DNA of 56,955 bases from Micromonospora orduensis (GCF_006228125.1 NZ_VDFY01000114.1:1-56955); one strand, 5' to 3'; shown: positions 17,843 through 26,647, counted from the first letter of the stretch. Program-made: numbers and translations. The notes: a model not told the origin generated them from the sequence alone.

Positions 17843-18723
17843 TGCGTCTACCCACCTGGATCGCCCAACACCTCGCCGCGCTGCGCGCCGTACTCGTCTT
17901 CACGGTGCTGCTCGGCCTGGTCTACCCGCTGGCTCTGGTGGCGGTTGGTCAGCTACCCGGCCTCAACCACAAGGCCGGCGGCTCGCTGACCACCTCGGGC
18001 GGGACGACTGTCGGCAGCGCCCTGATCGGCCAGTCCTTCACCGACGCGGACGGCAACCCGGTCGCCCGCTACTTCCAGTCACGCCCCTCCGCCGCCGGTG
18101 ACGGCTACGACCCGACCTCCACCTCGGCCAGCAACCTCGGCCCGGAGAGCGTGGTCGACACCATCGCCACCGACCCGGAGGAGTCCAGCGAGAGCCTGCT
18201 CACCCAGGTGTGCGGGCGCAGCAAGGAGGTCGGCGAGCTCAACGGCGTCGACGGTCGGCGCCCCTTCTGCACCGACGACGGGGTGGGTGCCGTGCTCGCG
18301 GTCTTCCGCGCCGACGGTCTGACCGGCCCGGTCACCCGGGTGGTAAGCGTCAACCAGGCCGCCCCGGCCACCCCGTTCGTCACCTCGTACGAGGGGGTGC
18401 CGGTGGAGCCGGCCCAGCCCGGCGAGGACTACGTGGCCGCCGGCGGGGTGCTCACCCCGATCCGGGGCGACGCGCCCGCCGACCCGGCGGTCCCCGCCGA
18501 CGCGGTCACCGCCAGCGCCAGCGGTCTCGACCCGCAGATCAGCCCGGCGTACGCCGAACTGCAGGTGAATCGGGTCGCGCGGGAGCGCGACGCGGATCCG
18601 GCGGCGGTCCGCAAGCTGGTCAAGGAGCACACCGACGGGCGTGGGCTGGGCTTCATGGGCGAGCCCGGCGTCAACGTGCTGGAGCTCAACCTCGCCCTCG
18701 ACAAGCAGTTCGCCGCACGCTGA
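17842..18723 (+). CDS. kdpC: KdpC, potassium-transporting ATPase subunit C (long form)
   Basis: A 293-aa subunit with one N-terminal membrane helix (VLVFTVLLGLVYPLALVAVG) and an extracytoplasmic domain. Family motifs are GSALIGQSFTD, ARYFQSRPSAAGDGYDPTST, SASNLGPES, SGLDPQISPAYAELQVNRVA and NVLELNLALD. It is about 100 residues longer than the enterobacterial protein because of an insertion between the SASNLGP region and the SGLDP motif (roughly residues 105-225) that includes a pair of cysteines. KdpC acts as a catalytic chaperone for KdpB. ATG shares its first base with the kdpB stop; an in-frame GTG sits 3 bp earlier. Confidence 0.95.
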   Translation: MRLPTWIAQHLAALRAVLVFTVLLGLVYPLALVAVGQLPGLNHKAGGSLTTSGGTTVGSALIGQSFTDADGNPVARYFQSRPSAAGDGYDPTSTSASNLGPESVVDTIATDPEESSESLLTQVCGRSKEVGELNGVDGRRPFCTDDGVGAVLAVFRADGLTGPVTRVVSVNQAAPATPFVTSYEGVPVEPAQPGEDYVAAGGVLTPIRGDAPADPAVPADAVTASASGLDPQISPAYAELQVNRVARERDADPAAVRKLVKEHTDGRGLGFMGEPGVNVLELNLALDKQFAAR

Positions 18724-18729
18724 GCACTC

Positions 18730-18768
18730 GCGGGCGGGGCCGTGCCGACCGGGCGCGGCCCCGCCCGC
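18730..18768 (+). terminator. GC-rich hairpin between kdpC and kdpD
   Basis: Arms 18730-18742 (GCGGGCGGGGCCG) and 18756-18768 pair perfectly over 13 bp with a 13-nt loop. It starts 6 bp after the kdpC stop and ends 26 bp before the kdpD start. It may be a partial terminator or an mRNA-stabilising element that sets the ratio of pump to sensor. Confidence 0.6.
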
Positions 18769-18794
18769 CGATCTGACCAGGGAGGATGGTCCCC

Positions 18795-21344
18795 GTGCCA
18801 CGCGGAGAACTGCGCATCTACCTCGGGGCCGCCCCCGGCGTCGGCAAGACGTACGCCATGTTGGAGGAGGCCCAGCGGCGGGCCGCGCGCGGCACCGACG
18901 TGGTGATCGGTTTCGTGGAGACCCACGGCCGTCAACACACCGCCGCGATGCTCGGCGACCTTGAGCAGGTGCCCCGACGCACGATGGAGTACCGGGGCGT
19001 CGAGTTCACCGAGATGGACCTGGACGCGGTGCTGGCCCGCCGGCCGGAGGTCGCCGTGGTCGACGAGTTGGCGCACACAAACGTGCCCGGTTCCCGCTAC
19101 GACAAGCGCTGGCAGGACGTCCAGGAGTTGCTCGACGCGGGGATCGACGTGCTGTCCACGGTCAACGTGCAGCACCTTGAGTCGGTCAACGACGTCGTCG
19201 CGCAGATCACCGGCACCACCCAGCGGGAGACCGTGCCGGACGAGATAGTCCGGGCCGCCGAGCAGGTCGAGCTTGTCGACATGACCCCGGAGGCGCTACG
19301 CCGGCGGATGGCGCACGGCAACATCTACCGACCCGACAAGATCGACGCCGCGTTGGGCAACTACTTCCGGGTCGGCAACCTCACCGCCCTGCGTGAGCTG
19401 GCGCTGCTCTGGCTGGCCGACAAGGTCGACGAGCAGCTCGACCGCTACCGCAGCCAGCAGGGCATCGCCGCCACCTGGGAGGCCCGGGAACGCGTCGTGG
19501 TCGCGCTGACCGGTGGCCCGGAGGGCGAGACGCTGATCCGCCGGGCGGCCCGGGTCGCGGCCCGCAGCAAGGGCGCCGACCTGCTCGCCGTGCACGTGGC
19601 CCGCAGCGACGGCCTGGCCGGCGCCGACCCGGCCCAGCTGGCGCGGCAACGGGTGCTGGTGGAGAGCCTGGGTGGCACGTACCACCAGGTGCTCGGCACC
19701 GACGTGCCGGCCGCACTGCTGGACTTCGCCCAGGGTGTGAACGCCACCCAGTTGGTGCTCGGGGCCAGCCGGCGGGGCCGCCTCGCGCAGATCTTCGCCC
19801 GGGGTGTCGGGGTGACCACCACAGCGCTCTCCGGCTCGATCGACGTGCACCTGGTCACCCACAAGCAGGCCGGCAAGGGTCGGAGGGCGGCAGCCGTGCC
19901 GGCGGCGCTGTCCCGACGCCGTCGGCTGCTCGGCTTCGGCCTGGCCGTGCTCGGCATGCCGCTGCTCACCCTGCTGCTGAAGACCCTGCCCGACCTCACG
20001 CTGACAAACGACATCCTGCTGTTCCTCGCCGGGGTGGTCGGGGTCGCGCTGGTCGGCGGGGTGTGGCCCGCCCTGGTCGCCGCGCTCGGCGGCTCGCTGC
20101 TGCTCAACTGGTTCTTCACCCCGCCCTTCCGCACGCTGACCATCGCCGAGGCGGACAACCTGCTCGCGTTGGCCGTCTTCGTCGGGGTGGCCCTGGCCGT
20201 GAGCTGGATCGTCGACGTGGCCGCCCGGCGTACCCGGGAGGCCGCCCGGGCCGCAGCCGACGCGCAGACCCTCGCCGCCGTCGCCGGTGGCGTGCTACGC
20301 GGCGAACGCACCCTGACCGCCCTGCTCGACCAGCTTCGGGAGACCTTCGGTCTGCGCGCGGTGAGCGTGCTGGAGTTGGCCGAGGACGCCAGCGGTCGCC
20401 CCGACCGCGCCCGCGAGGAGCACGCCTGGCACGTCGTGGCCAGCGTCGGCGACCAGCCGCCCTGCACCCCCGAAGGCGGCGAGACGGCGGTACCGGTCGA
20501 CGACCGGATCACCGTCGTGCTCTGCGGTCGACGGCTGGAGGCCGCCGACCGGCGGATCGTCGAGGCGTTCGCCGCCCAGGCCGCCGTGGCGCTGCGCCAG
20601 GAACGGCTCGCCGAGGAAGCCGCCACCGCCCGGCCGCTCGCCGCCGCCGACCGGATGCGCACCGCGCTGCTCGCCGCGGTCAGCCACGACCTGCGTACCC
20701 CGCTGGCGTCCGCGAAGGCGGCCGTGACCAGCCTGCGCAGCCACGACATCGAGTTCGACGAGTCCGACCGCGAGGAGCTGCTGGAGACCGCCGAGGAGTC
20801 GCTGGACCGCCTCGCCCGGCTGGTCGCCAACCTCCTGGACATGAGCCGGCTCCAGGCGGGCGTGCTGGGCATCTCGGCGACCGCGATCGGCCTGGAGGAC
20901 GCCGTACCCCTGGCGCTTGACGAACTTGGCCCGGCGGCCGCGACCGTCGGCACGGACATCCCGGCCGACCTGCCGGCCGCCACCGCCGACCCGGGCCTGC
21001 TGGAACGGGTACTTGTCAACATCGTCGCCAACGCGCTGCGGTACAGCCCGCCCGGTCAGCCGCCCACGATCACCGCCAGCGCCCACGCCGGCCAGGTCGA
21101 GCTGCGGGTGATCGACCGGGGGCCGGGCATCCCGGAGGACCAGTGGGAGCACGTCTTCCTGCCGTTCCAACGACTCGGTGACCGGGACAACCAGACCGGC
21201 GTCGGTCTCGGTCTTGCCCTGTCCCGGGGCCTGGCCGAGGCGATGGGTGGCAGCATCACCCCGGAGACCACCCCCGGCGGTGGGCTCACCATGGTGCTGC
21301 GGCTGCCGGCCGCGCAGACCACCTCGGAGGGGCCGCAGGAATGA
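18795..21344 (+). CDS. kdpD: KdpD, sensor histidine kinase for potassium/turgor
   Basis: An 849-aa membrane kinase. Order of domains: KdpD N-terminal domain with Walker A GAAPGVGKTYAML (about 12-24) and VAVVDELAHTNVPGS; a universal-stress-like domain (about 235-365); four membrane helices (about 375-470); a GAF-like region; HisKA with phospho-His in AAVSHDLRTPLASAKAAV (about 629); and HATPase with NIVANALRYSPP, DRGPGIPEDQW and GVGLGLALSRGLAEAMGG. It phosphorylates KdpE when K+ is scarce. A GTG at 18795, 9 nt after GGAGG, is a better start than ATG 18786, which abuts that site. Confidence 0.95.
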   Translation: MPRGELRIYLGAAPGVGKTYAMLEEAQRRAARGTDVVIGFVETHGRQHTAAMLGDLEQVPRRTMEYRGVEFTEMDLDAVLARRPEVAVVDELAHTNVPGSRYDKRWQDVQELLDAGIDVLSTVNVQHLESVNDVVAQITGTTQRETVPDEIVRAAEQVELVDMTPEALRRRMAHGNIYRPDKIDAALGNYFRVGNLTALRELALLWLADKVDEQLDRYRSQQGIAATWEARERVVVALTGGPEGETLIRRAARVAARSKGADLLAVHVARSDGLAGADPAQLARQRVLVESLGGTYHQVLGTDVPAALLDFAQGVNATQLVLGASRRGRLAQIFARGVGVTTTALSGSIDVHLVTHKQAGKGRRAAAVPAALSRRRRLLGFGLAVLGMPLLTLLLKTLPDLTLTNDILLFLAGVVGVALVGGVWPALVAALGGSLLLNWFFTPPFRTLTIAEADNLLALAVFVGVALAVSWIVDVAARRTREAARAAADAQTLAAVAGGVLRGERTLTALLDQLRETFGLRAVSVLELAEDASGRPDRAREEHAWHVVASVGDQPPCTPEGGETAVPVDDRITVVLCGRRLEAADRRIVEAFAAQAAVALRQERLAEEAATARPLAAADRMRTALLAAVSHDLRTPLASAKAAVTSLRSHDIEFDESDREELLETAEESLDRLARLVANLLDMSRLQAGVLGISATAIGLEDAVPLALDELGPAAATVGTDIPADLPAATADPGLLERVLVNIVANALRYSPPGQPPTITASAHAGQVELRVIDRGPGIPEDQWEHVFLPFQRLGDRDNQTGVGLGLALSRGLAEAMGGSITPETTPGGGLTMVLRLPAAQTTSEGPQE

Positions 21345-22021
21345 CGCGCATCCTGGTCGTCGACGACGAACCGCAGATCCTGCGGGCCCTGCGCATCAAC
21401 CTGCGCGCCCGCCGGTACGACGTGGACGTCGCCGGCACCGGGGCCGCCGCGTTGAAGGCCGCCGCCAGCCACCCGCCCGACCTGGTGGTGCTGGACCTCG
21501 GCCTGCCCGACATCGACGGCGTGGAGGTGATTCGGGGCCTGCGCGGCTGGACCACCGTACCGATCATCGTGCTCTCCGGCCGGGCCGGCAGCGAGGACAA
21601 GGTCGCGGCGCTCGACGCGGGCGCTGACGACTACGTCACCAAGCCGTTCGGGGTGGAGGAGTTGCTGGCCCGCATCCGGGCGGTGACCCGCCGCCTCGGC
21701 GCGCCCAGCGAAGCGGTGCCGGCACTGCGGATCGGCCAGCACACCGTCGACCTGGCCGACCACAGTGTGCTGAAGGACGACGGCACCGAGGTGAAGCTGA
21801 CCCCCATCCAGTGGAGCGTGCTGGAGAAGCTGCTGCGCCACCCCGGCAAGCTGGTCAGCCAGCGTCAGCTCCTGCAGGACGTGTGGGGGCCGGAGTACCA
21901 GAACGAGACCAACTACCTGCGGCAGTACCTGGCCCAGCTGCGGCGCAAGCTGGAGGACGACCCGGCCCGCCCCCGCCACCTCATCACCGAGCCGGGAATG
22001 GGTTACCGCTACCGGCCGTGA
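21341..22021 (+). CDS. kdpE: KdpE, OmpR-family response regulator
   Basis: A 226-aa two-domain regulator. The receiver has the acidic pair DDE at 8-10, phospho-acceptor Asp52 in LVVLDLGLPDIDG, and the Lys in DDYVTKPFGVEEL. The C-terminal winged helix shows LTPIQWSVLEKLLRHPGKLV and LRRKLEDDPARPRHLITEPG, the usual OmpR/PhoB DNA-binding pattern. Its ATG overlaps the kdpD stop by 4 bases. Phosphorylated KdpE activates the kdp promoter. Confidence 0.95.
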   Translation: MTRILVVDDEPQILRALRINLRARRYDVDVAGTGAAALKAAASHPPDLVVLDLGLPDIDGVEVIRGLRGWTTVPIIVLSGRAGSEDKVAALDAGADDYVTKPFGVEELLARIRAVTRRLGAPSEAVPALRIGQHTVDLADHSVLKDDGTEVKLTPIQWSVLEKLLRHPGKLVSQRQLLQDVWGPEYQNETNYLRQYLAQLRRKLEDDPARPRHLITEPGMGYRYRP

Positions 22022-22041
22022 ACCGTTGACACGAGGACACC

Positions 22042-22086
22042 GACGGGTACGTGGTCGCCGACGCGGTCCGCTTCGTCCGCGCCTGA
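22042..22086 (+). pseudogene. Possible 3' relic of a lost gene
   Basis: Fifteen codons reading DGYVVADAVRFVRA-stop, with no start or upstream coding sequence. This ending resembles the last strand of golvesin/xanthan-lyase-type C-terminal domains of secreted actinobacterial proteins. It may be a deletion scar or chance. The rest of the gap 22022-22227 holds only a hairpin. Confidence 0.3.
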
Positions 22087-22125
22087 GCGACGCGAGGTGC
22101 CGCGTCGACCCGCGACGACCGTCAC

Positions 22126-22161
22126 GGCCGCACGCGTCACGCAGTACCGGGTGACGCGGCC
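22126..22161. terminator. Hairpin between convergent kdpE and USP operon
   Basis: CGCGTCAC at 22133-22140 pairs with GTGACGCG at 22151-22158 around a 10-nt loop, and the flanking GGCC tetramers can extend the stem across a bulge. The same CGCGTCAC/GTGACGCG core forms the centre of the 2412-2465 hairpin. It lies between genes that converge, as a bidirectional terminator would. Confidence 0.5.
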
Positions 22162-22227
22162 ACGGGACCGGCCGAACCGACCGCGATCCGGGCTGCCGTC
22201 GCACGGTCACGTCCCGGGGCATGCCAC

Positions 22228-22464
22228 CTACGCCGCGTCGACGACGCCGCGTAGGTAGACCAGCGCCGCCCGGTCGCACTCGTCCTGCCAGCGCCAGGTC
22301 AGGGTGCCGGGCAGCCACGTCGGCGCGAAGACCCACGCGCGGACGGCGTCCAGCTGCGCGCCGTCGCGGCGGGCCAGCTGCATCGCCCGGCGCAGCGCCT
22401 GCATCCCGGCGAACGAGCGGTCGACGCCCACCACGACCCGGTGGGCACCGGTGGGGCGGCTCAT
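22228..22464 (-). CDS. Short universal-stress-protein-like gene
   Basis: A 78-aa protein starting RVVVGVDRSFAGMQALRRAM, the first strand and ATP-loop Asp of the UspA fold, then LDAVRAWVFAPTW. It stops after about half of a normal 140-residue domain, so the C-terminal nucleotide-binding GxxG motif is absent. It is either a truncated gene or one of the short USP-like proteins seen in actinobacteria. Its ATG overlaps the preceding hypothetical gene by 4 bases. Confidence 0.6.
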   Translation of the reverse strand: MSRPTGAHRVVVGVDRSFAGMQALRRAMQLARRDGAQLDAVRAWVFAPTWLPGTLTWRWQDECDRAALVYLRGVVDAA

Positions 22465-22871
22465 GCGGCGGACACCACCCAGGCCGGGGAGTCCGTCGCG
22501 GTACGCGGGTCGGCCGGCGTGGTCAGGTCGAGCGCGCGCAGGATGTAGTTGGCCTCCGCCACCTCCACTCCGGCGCGCAGGCGCAGATCGGCCACGGCGC
22601 GGTGCAGCACGGTGATGCTGTCGGCGGAGAGGCGGACCACGGCGTCGACGTCGGCGGCGATCCACCACGCCGCGACGGCGCACGGCTCGTGCCGCAGGTA
22701 CTCCACCAGGTGACTGCCGGGCGCGGACGGGCCGAGCCGGACGCTGACCAGCGCCTCGTGCCGCCGCTCCGGCTCGTCCGTTCTGTTCGCGGGCTCGCCG
22801 GGGTCGCTGGCTGTGTCGGTGCCGGGTGGCAGGTCGCCGCGTTCCCAGCGCATCATCCGCCAAGGACTCAT
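22461..22871 (-). CDS. Hypothetical protein upstream of the USP-like gene
   Basis: A 136-aa soluble protein without a motif I recognise. The C-terminal half (AVAAWWIAADVDAVVRLS, then a helix-like VAEANYILRALDL) looks folded; the first 40 residues are polar and charged. Start is ambiguous among ATG 22871, 22856 and 22853. Overlap with the short USP-like gene implies co-expression and perhaps a joint stress-related role. Confidence 0.5.
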   Translation of the reverse strand: MSPWRMMRWERGDLPPGTDTASDPGEPANRTDEPERRHEALVSVRLGPSAPGSHLVEYLRHEPCAVAAWWIAADVDAVVRLSADSITVLHRAVADLRLRAGVEVAEANYILRALDLTTPADPRTATDSPAWVVSAA

Positions 22872-23034
22872 GGACCCATCGTCACCATCACGGGACGGCG
22901 GGGCACCAGTCGATACGCCGTTTCGACGGGCCACAGCCATTTCTTGACGCCCCGTTCACGCGGCTGCCGGCCGGGCCCGCCGACACGGCGAGTAACGTTC
23001 CGAACGGACCAAGATCGGCGTACGAGGAGGCACA

Positions 23035-23790
23035 GTGCTGACCACGACGGTGGACATCCCGACAAGCGACGGGGTCGCGGACGCAGCCCTCACCCGACCG
23101 GACGGCGATGGCCCGTTCCCGGCGGTGCTGCTCTTCATGGACGCCTTCGGCCCGCGCCCGCGCCTGGTCGAGATGGCGGAGCGGATCGCCGAGCGCGGTT
23201 ACCTGGTGCTGACGCCCCACCTGTTCTACCGGGCTGGCCGGGCACCGCTGTTCGACCTGTCCCGACTCGGTGAGCCGGACCAGCGTGGCGCGCTCTTCGA
23301 GAAGATCATGCCGCTGGTCGGCGCGTTGACCCCCGAGGTGATCAGCCGGGACACCGCCGCGTACCTCGACTTCCTGGCCACCCGGGACGACGTCCAGCCG
23401 GGCCCGGTCGCCATCACCGGCTACTGCATGGGCGGCACCAACGCGCTGCGGGCCATCGAGGCGCACCCGGACCGCATCGCCGCGGTGGCGAGCTTCCACG
23501 GCGGGCGGATCGTCACCGACGCGCCGGACAGCCCACACCTGGGCGTCGAATCGATCACCGGCGAGGTGTACTTCGGCCACGCCGACGCCGACCAGTCGAT
23601 GACGCCCGAGCAGATCGCCACGCTGGAGAAGGCGCTCGACGCCGCCGGGGTGCGCTACCGCTCCGAGGTGTACGCGGGCGCCCACCACGGCTACACGATG
23701 GCCGACACCCCGGCGTACGACGAGCAGGCCACCGAGCGTCACTGGTCCGCCCTCTTCGATCTCCTGGACCGCACCCTGCCCGTCAGCTGA
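23035..23790 (+). CDS. Dienelactone hydrolase family protein
   Basis: A 251-aa alpha/beta hydrolase. The dienelactone hydrolase triad is visible as Cys in AITGYCMGGTNALRAIE (about residue 130), Asp in YFGHADADQSMTPEQ (about 183) and His in YAGAHHGYTMADTPAYDE (about 220). Family members hydrolyse dienelactone in chloroaromatic breakdown, but many actinobacterial relatives have unknown substrates. The GTG start follows a strong GAGGAGG site by 6 nt. It is monocistronic and divergent from the USP-like pair. Confidence 0.88.
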   Translation: MLTTTVDIPTSDGVADAALTRPDGDGPFPAVLLFMDAFGPRPRLVEMAERIAERGYLVLTPHLFYRAGRAPLFDLSRLGEPDQRGALFEKIMPLVGALTPEVISRDTAAYLDFLATRDDVQPGPVAITGYCMGGTNALRAIEAHPDRIAAVASFHGGRIVTDAPDSPHLGVESITGEVYFGHADADQSMTPEQIATLEKALDAAGVRYRSEVYAGAHHGYTMADTPAYDEQATERHWSALFDLLDRTLPVS

Positions 23791-23847
23791 CAGCTGGCGT
23801 GCCCGCACGACACGCTTCCGCTCCGGCACTGTGGCCGGCAGGGCCGG

Positions 23848-24951
23848 TCAGCGGCGCAGCAGCACCGGGCCGGCGTCGATGCGGGTGCGGAACAGCGCGT
23901 ACGGCTTGCGCCGCAGGTCCTGACCCCGCTGGTACTGCGGCTGCCGGTGCAGTTGGTTGGCGGTGACGTAGAGGTACTCGTCGGTGGCCACCGACATGGT
24001 GTCCGGCCAGAGCAGCCGCGGGTCGTGCACCAGGGTCTCGTACCCGCCGTCCGGCAGTCGCCGCAGCACCGCGTTGTGCTCGTACGAGGTGAGGTAGAGC
24101 CGCCCCGCGTCGTCGCTCTCCAACCCGTCCGAGGCGGTGCCCTTGTCGCCCTCGTCGACCACTGTCGCGGCGACCGCCTCCTGGGTGACGCCCGGGTCGG
24201 CCAGCGCCTCGGTGGAGACGCTGTACCAGTGCCGGGACGCCAGCGGGCAGTAGTACAGCTGGCTGCCGTCGGCCGAGATGGCGATGCCGTCGGAGCCCAT
24301 GGACACCGGCTTCGGCGGCCCGTCCGCCGGGCGTTCGAGGAACGGCCGGCCCTCGACCACCGGGCGGAACGTCGTCAACGGCTCCGCCTTGGTCGACGGG
24401 TGGTCGTGCAGCCGCCGCCAGGAGGCCCCGCTGGCCAGGTCCACCACGATGATCCCGTTCGGCCCGGCGTTCGCCGAGTCGGTGATGTACGCGATGCCCG
24501 ACTCGCCGCGCCGCAGGTCGAAGCGGACGTCGTTGAGGTACGTCGTCGGCAGCGCCACGTCCGGCGGGAAGGTGATCACCTGGGCGACCGTGTCGGTGCC
24601 CAGGTCGACCCGGACCAGCTTCGGGCCGCCCGGCTTCGTCGGCCGGAACATCGGGCTGCCGGTGTCCAGCACCCAGAGCCGGTCCGCCGGGTCCACCACG
24701 ATGCTCTGCACCGACACGAACGCGCCCGCGTCGTCGTCACCCGACGGGTCGTTCCACGCCTGGTCGGGGAAGGGCACCTCCCGGCCGTCGCGCAGCTCGA
24801 CGACGGTGGCCGGCACCTCGTCGCCCCACTTCGGGAAGTTGACGAAGATCCGACCCTGGTGCGAGACGCTCACCCCGGTCGGCATCGGACCGGTGAAGGT
24901 GTGCACCAGCTCCAGCTCGCCGACCGGCTCGTCGCCGACCGGCCCGTTCAT
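23848..24951 (-). CDS. Major royal jelly/yellow-family beta-propeller protein
   Basis: A 367-aa protein matching the MRJP/yellow family: VSHQGRIFVNFPKWGDE near the start, then RLWVLDTGSP (about 95), TYLNDVRFD (about 138), AYITDSANAGPNGIIVVDL (about 150-170), DGIAISADGSQLYYCPLASR (about 225) and the C-terminal LLWPDTMSVA and LYVTANQLHRQPQY. The fold is a six-bladed propeller related to SMP-30. No signal peptide is visible, unlike the secreted insect proteins. It lies downstream of another propeller gene in the same orientation; the 150-bp gap between them shows nothing clear. Function in bacteria is unknown. Confidence 0.82.
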   Translation of the reverse strand: MNGPVGDEPVGELELVHTFTGPMPTGVSVSHQGRIFVNFPKWGDEVPATVVELRDGREVPFPDQAWNDPSGDDDAGAFVSVQSIVVDPADRLWVLDTGSPMFRPTKPGGPKLVRVDLGTDTVAQVITFPPDVALPTTYLNDVRFDLRRGESGIAYITDSANAGPNGIIVVDLASGASWRRLHDHPSTKAEPLTTFRPVVEGRPFLERPADGPPKPVSMGSDGIAISADGSQLYYCPLASRHWYSVSTEALADPGVTQEAVAATVVDEGDKGTASDGLESDDAGRLYLTSYEHNAVLRRLPDGGYETLVHDPRLLWPDTMSVATDEYLYVTANQLHRQPQYQRGQDLRRKPYALFRTRIDAGPVLLRR

Positions 24952-25102
24952 GACGCCCACCCCGTGCCGCGCATCGGTTCGCCCCCCTGTCGGTGGGCCC
25001 GCCCCCACGCTGGTCGCGGGTGGCCCTGGGTGGCGTATTCCCGCCCGGGCGTCCGGTATGCCTCGCCGTCGTCGGGCTCGTCGCGTGTCCGCCGGGGAGC
25101 CG

Positions 25103-25984
25103 TCAGCCCACCGGCGCGGCGGCGCGCGCGGCGGGCAGGCCGGGCACCGGGACATCCACCGCGAGCAGCGCGCCGTCCTGCGGGCCCGCCGTGTCCAGCC
25201 CAACCCGGGCGGTGCCGATGAAGAGCCGGCGCAGGTCGGGGCCGCCCAGGCAGATGCCGGCCGGCTGCTTGGCTGGCAGCCGGATCTCCCGGTCGAGGGT
25301 GCCGTCGGGCCGGTAGCGGCGGACCGCGGAGGCGCCCCACAGCGCGATCCAGAGGTGCCCGGCCGCATCGAGCGTCATGCCGTCCGGGCCGCCGTCGGCG
25401 GGGGACAGCCGCAGGAACGGCTCCCGCCCGTGCAGGGCCCCGGTGGCGGGGTCGACGGTGAACCTGTCGATCTCGCCGCGTGGCGTGTCGGCCAGGTACA
25501 TGGTGGTGCCGGTCGCGTCGAACGCCGGCCCGTTCGGGATTGTCAGCCCGGTCACCACGGGGACCGGGTCGGCGCCCGGGGTGAGGCGGAACAACGTGCC
25601 ACCGCCAGGCGCCATCGCGTACGTCATGCTGCCGGCCCAGAAGCGGCCGTGCGGGTCGGCGACCGCGTCGTTCATCCGGGTCGGCTCGGGCGCGTCGGCG
25701 ACCAGCTCGGTGACCGGTCGGGGGTCGCCGGTGGCGGGCAGCCGGGTGACGCCGGTCCCGGCGGCGGCCAGCCACTCGCCCGGTCGGTCGGCCACCGGGG
25801 CGACCGCGCCGAGCGGCACGTCGAGGCGGCGTAGCTCCCGCAGCGGGGTCGGGGCGTCGCCGTCGGTCTCCAACAGTCGCCCGGCCAGCAGGTCGACCAG
25901 GACCAGCCGGTCGTCGACCCAGCGCAGGCCCTCACCCAACTCCAGCCGGTCGGTGCTCCAGACGGTCGGCTCGGTCAGCTCCAT
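25103..25984 (-). CDS. SMP-30/gluconolactonase family protein
   Basis: A 293-aa six-bladed propeller enzyme. Metal-binding positions typical of the family are visible: Glu in LELGEGLRWVDDRL (about 18), Asn in TRMNDAVADPHGRFWAGSM (about 105), Asn in IPNGPAFDATG (about 150) and Asp in GGPDGMTLDAAGHLW (about 200). Such enzymes hydrolyse sugar lactones or organic esters with a divalent cation. It probably shares a transcript with the following MRJP-like gene, also a propeller. Confidence 0.88.
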   Translation of the reverse strand: MELTEPTVWSTDRLELGEGLRWVDDRLVLVDLLAGRLLETDGDAPTPLRELRRLDVPLGAVAPVADRPGEWLAAAGTGVTRLPATGDPRPVTELVADAPEPTRMNDAVADPHGRFWAGSMTYAMAPGGGTLFRLTPGADPVPVVTGLTIPNGPAFDATGTTMYLADTPRGEIDRFTVDPATGALHGREPFLRLSPADGGPDGMTLDAAGHLWIALWGASAVRRYRPDGTLDREIRLPAKQPAGICLGGPDLRRLFIGTARVGLDTAGPQDGALLAVDVPVPGLPAARAAAPVG

Positions 25985-26111
25985 CGTGCTCCTTCGAAGG
26001 ATCGTCAGCGGACCGTACCGCCGGGGCCGTACCGCCGGGACCGTGGTCGACCAGCGCCAGCTCGACCCGGTGGGGCAGGCCCTCCCAGTCGCCCCTGCGC
26101 CGCCGCGGGTG

Positions 26112-26591
26112 TCACGCGCGGCGGATCAGGCCTGGGCCGGCGGTGATGTCGATGTCGCCGTTCTCGACGTCGTGTCCGGCATCGCAGCGGAGCACCGCAC
26201 GGACCGGCTCACCGCAGTCGTGGTGGCGGGCGATGATGGCGGGGCCGGCGTCGTCGGCGCTCCAGGTGTCGCCCCAGTTGCGCAGCGCGGTGATGACGGG
26301 CAGCAGTTCGCGGCCCTTGCGGGTGAGTTGGTACTCGTGCCGGGTGCGCTGGCCCGGCTCCCGGTACGGGATCCGTTCGAGCAGACCGGCGGCGACCATC
26401 TCCTTGAGTCGGGCCGCCATGGCGGGCTCGCCGATGCCGACCCTGCGGACGAACTCGTCGAAGCGGCGCGTCCCGAGCAGCGCGTCTCGCATGATCAGGA
26501 TCGTCGACCGGCTGCCCACGACGTCCATCGCCCGTGCCACCGAGCAGTTCGTCATCGACCACGATTCGCGGTCTTCGCGGAGGTCCTCCAT
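26112..26591 (-). CDS. HxlR-family winged-helix regulator
   Basis: A 159-aa MarR-like regulator of the HxlR family. The N-terminal Cys in NCSVARAMDVVGSRSTILI, the DALLGTRRFDEF segment, and the winged helix (IGEPAMAARLKEMVAAGLLERIPY, then RHEYQLTRKGREL) are typical. A C-terminal extension of about 45 residues contains two Cys (DCGEP, RCDAGHD) and may carry a ligand or redox site. It is divergent from an MFS pump and a palindrome fills the gap, suggesting control of that pump. Confidence 0.88.
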   Translation of the reverse strand: MEDLREDRESWSMTNCSVARAMDVVGSRSTILIMRDALLGTRRFDEFVRRVGIGEPAMAARLKEMVAAGLLERIPYREPGQRTRHEYQLTRKGRELLPVITALRNWGDTWSADDAGPAIIARHHDCGEPVRAVLRCDAGHDVENGDIDITAGPGLIRRA

Positions 26592-26647
26592 GCCGTGCAG
26601 CGTACCTGGCTTGCGTTGGAGCTAGCCAGGTGATTCACTGGGCGACT

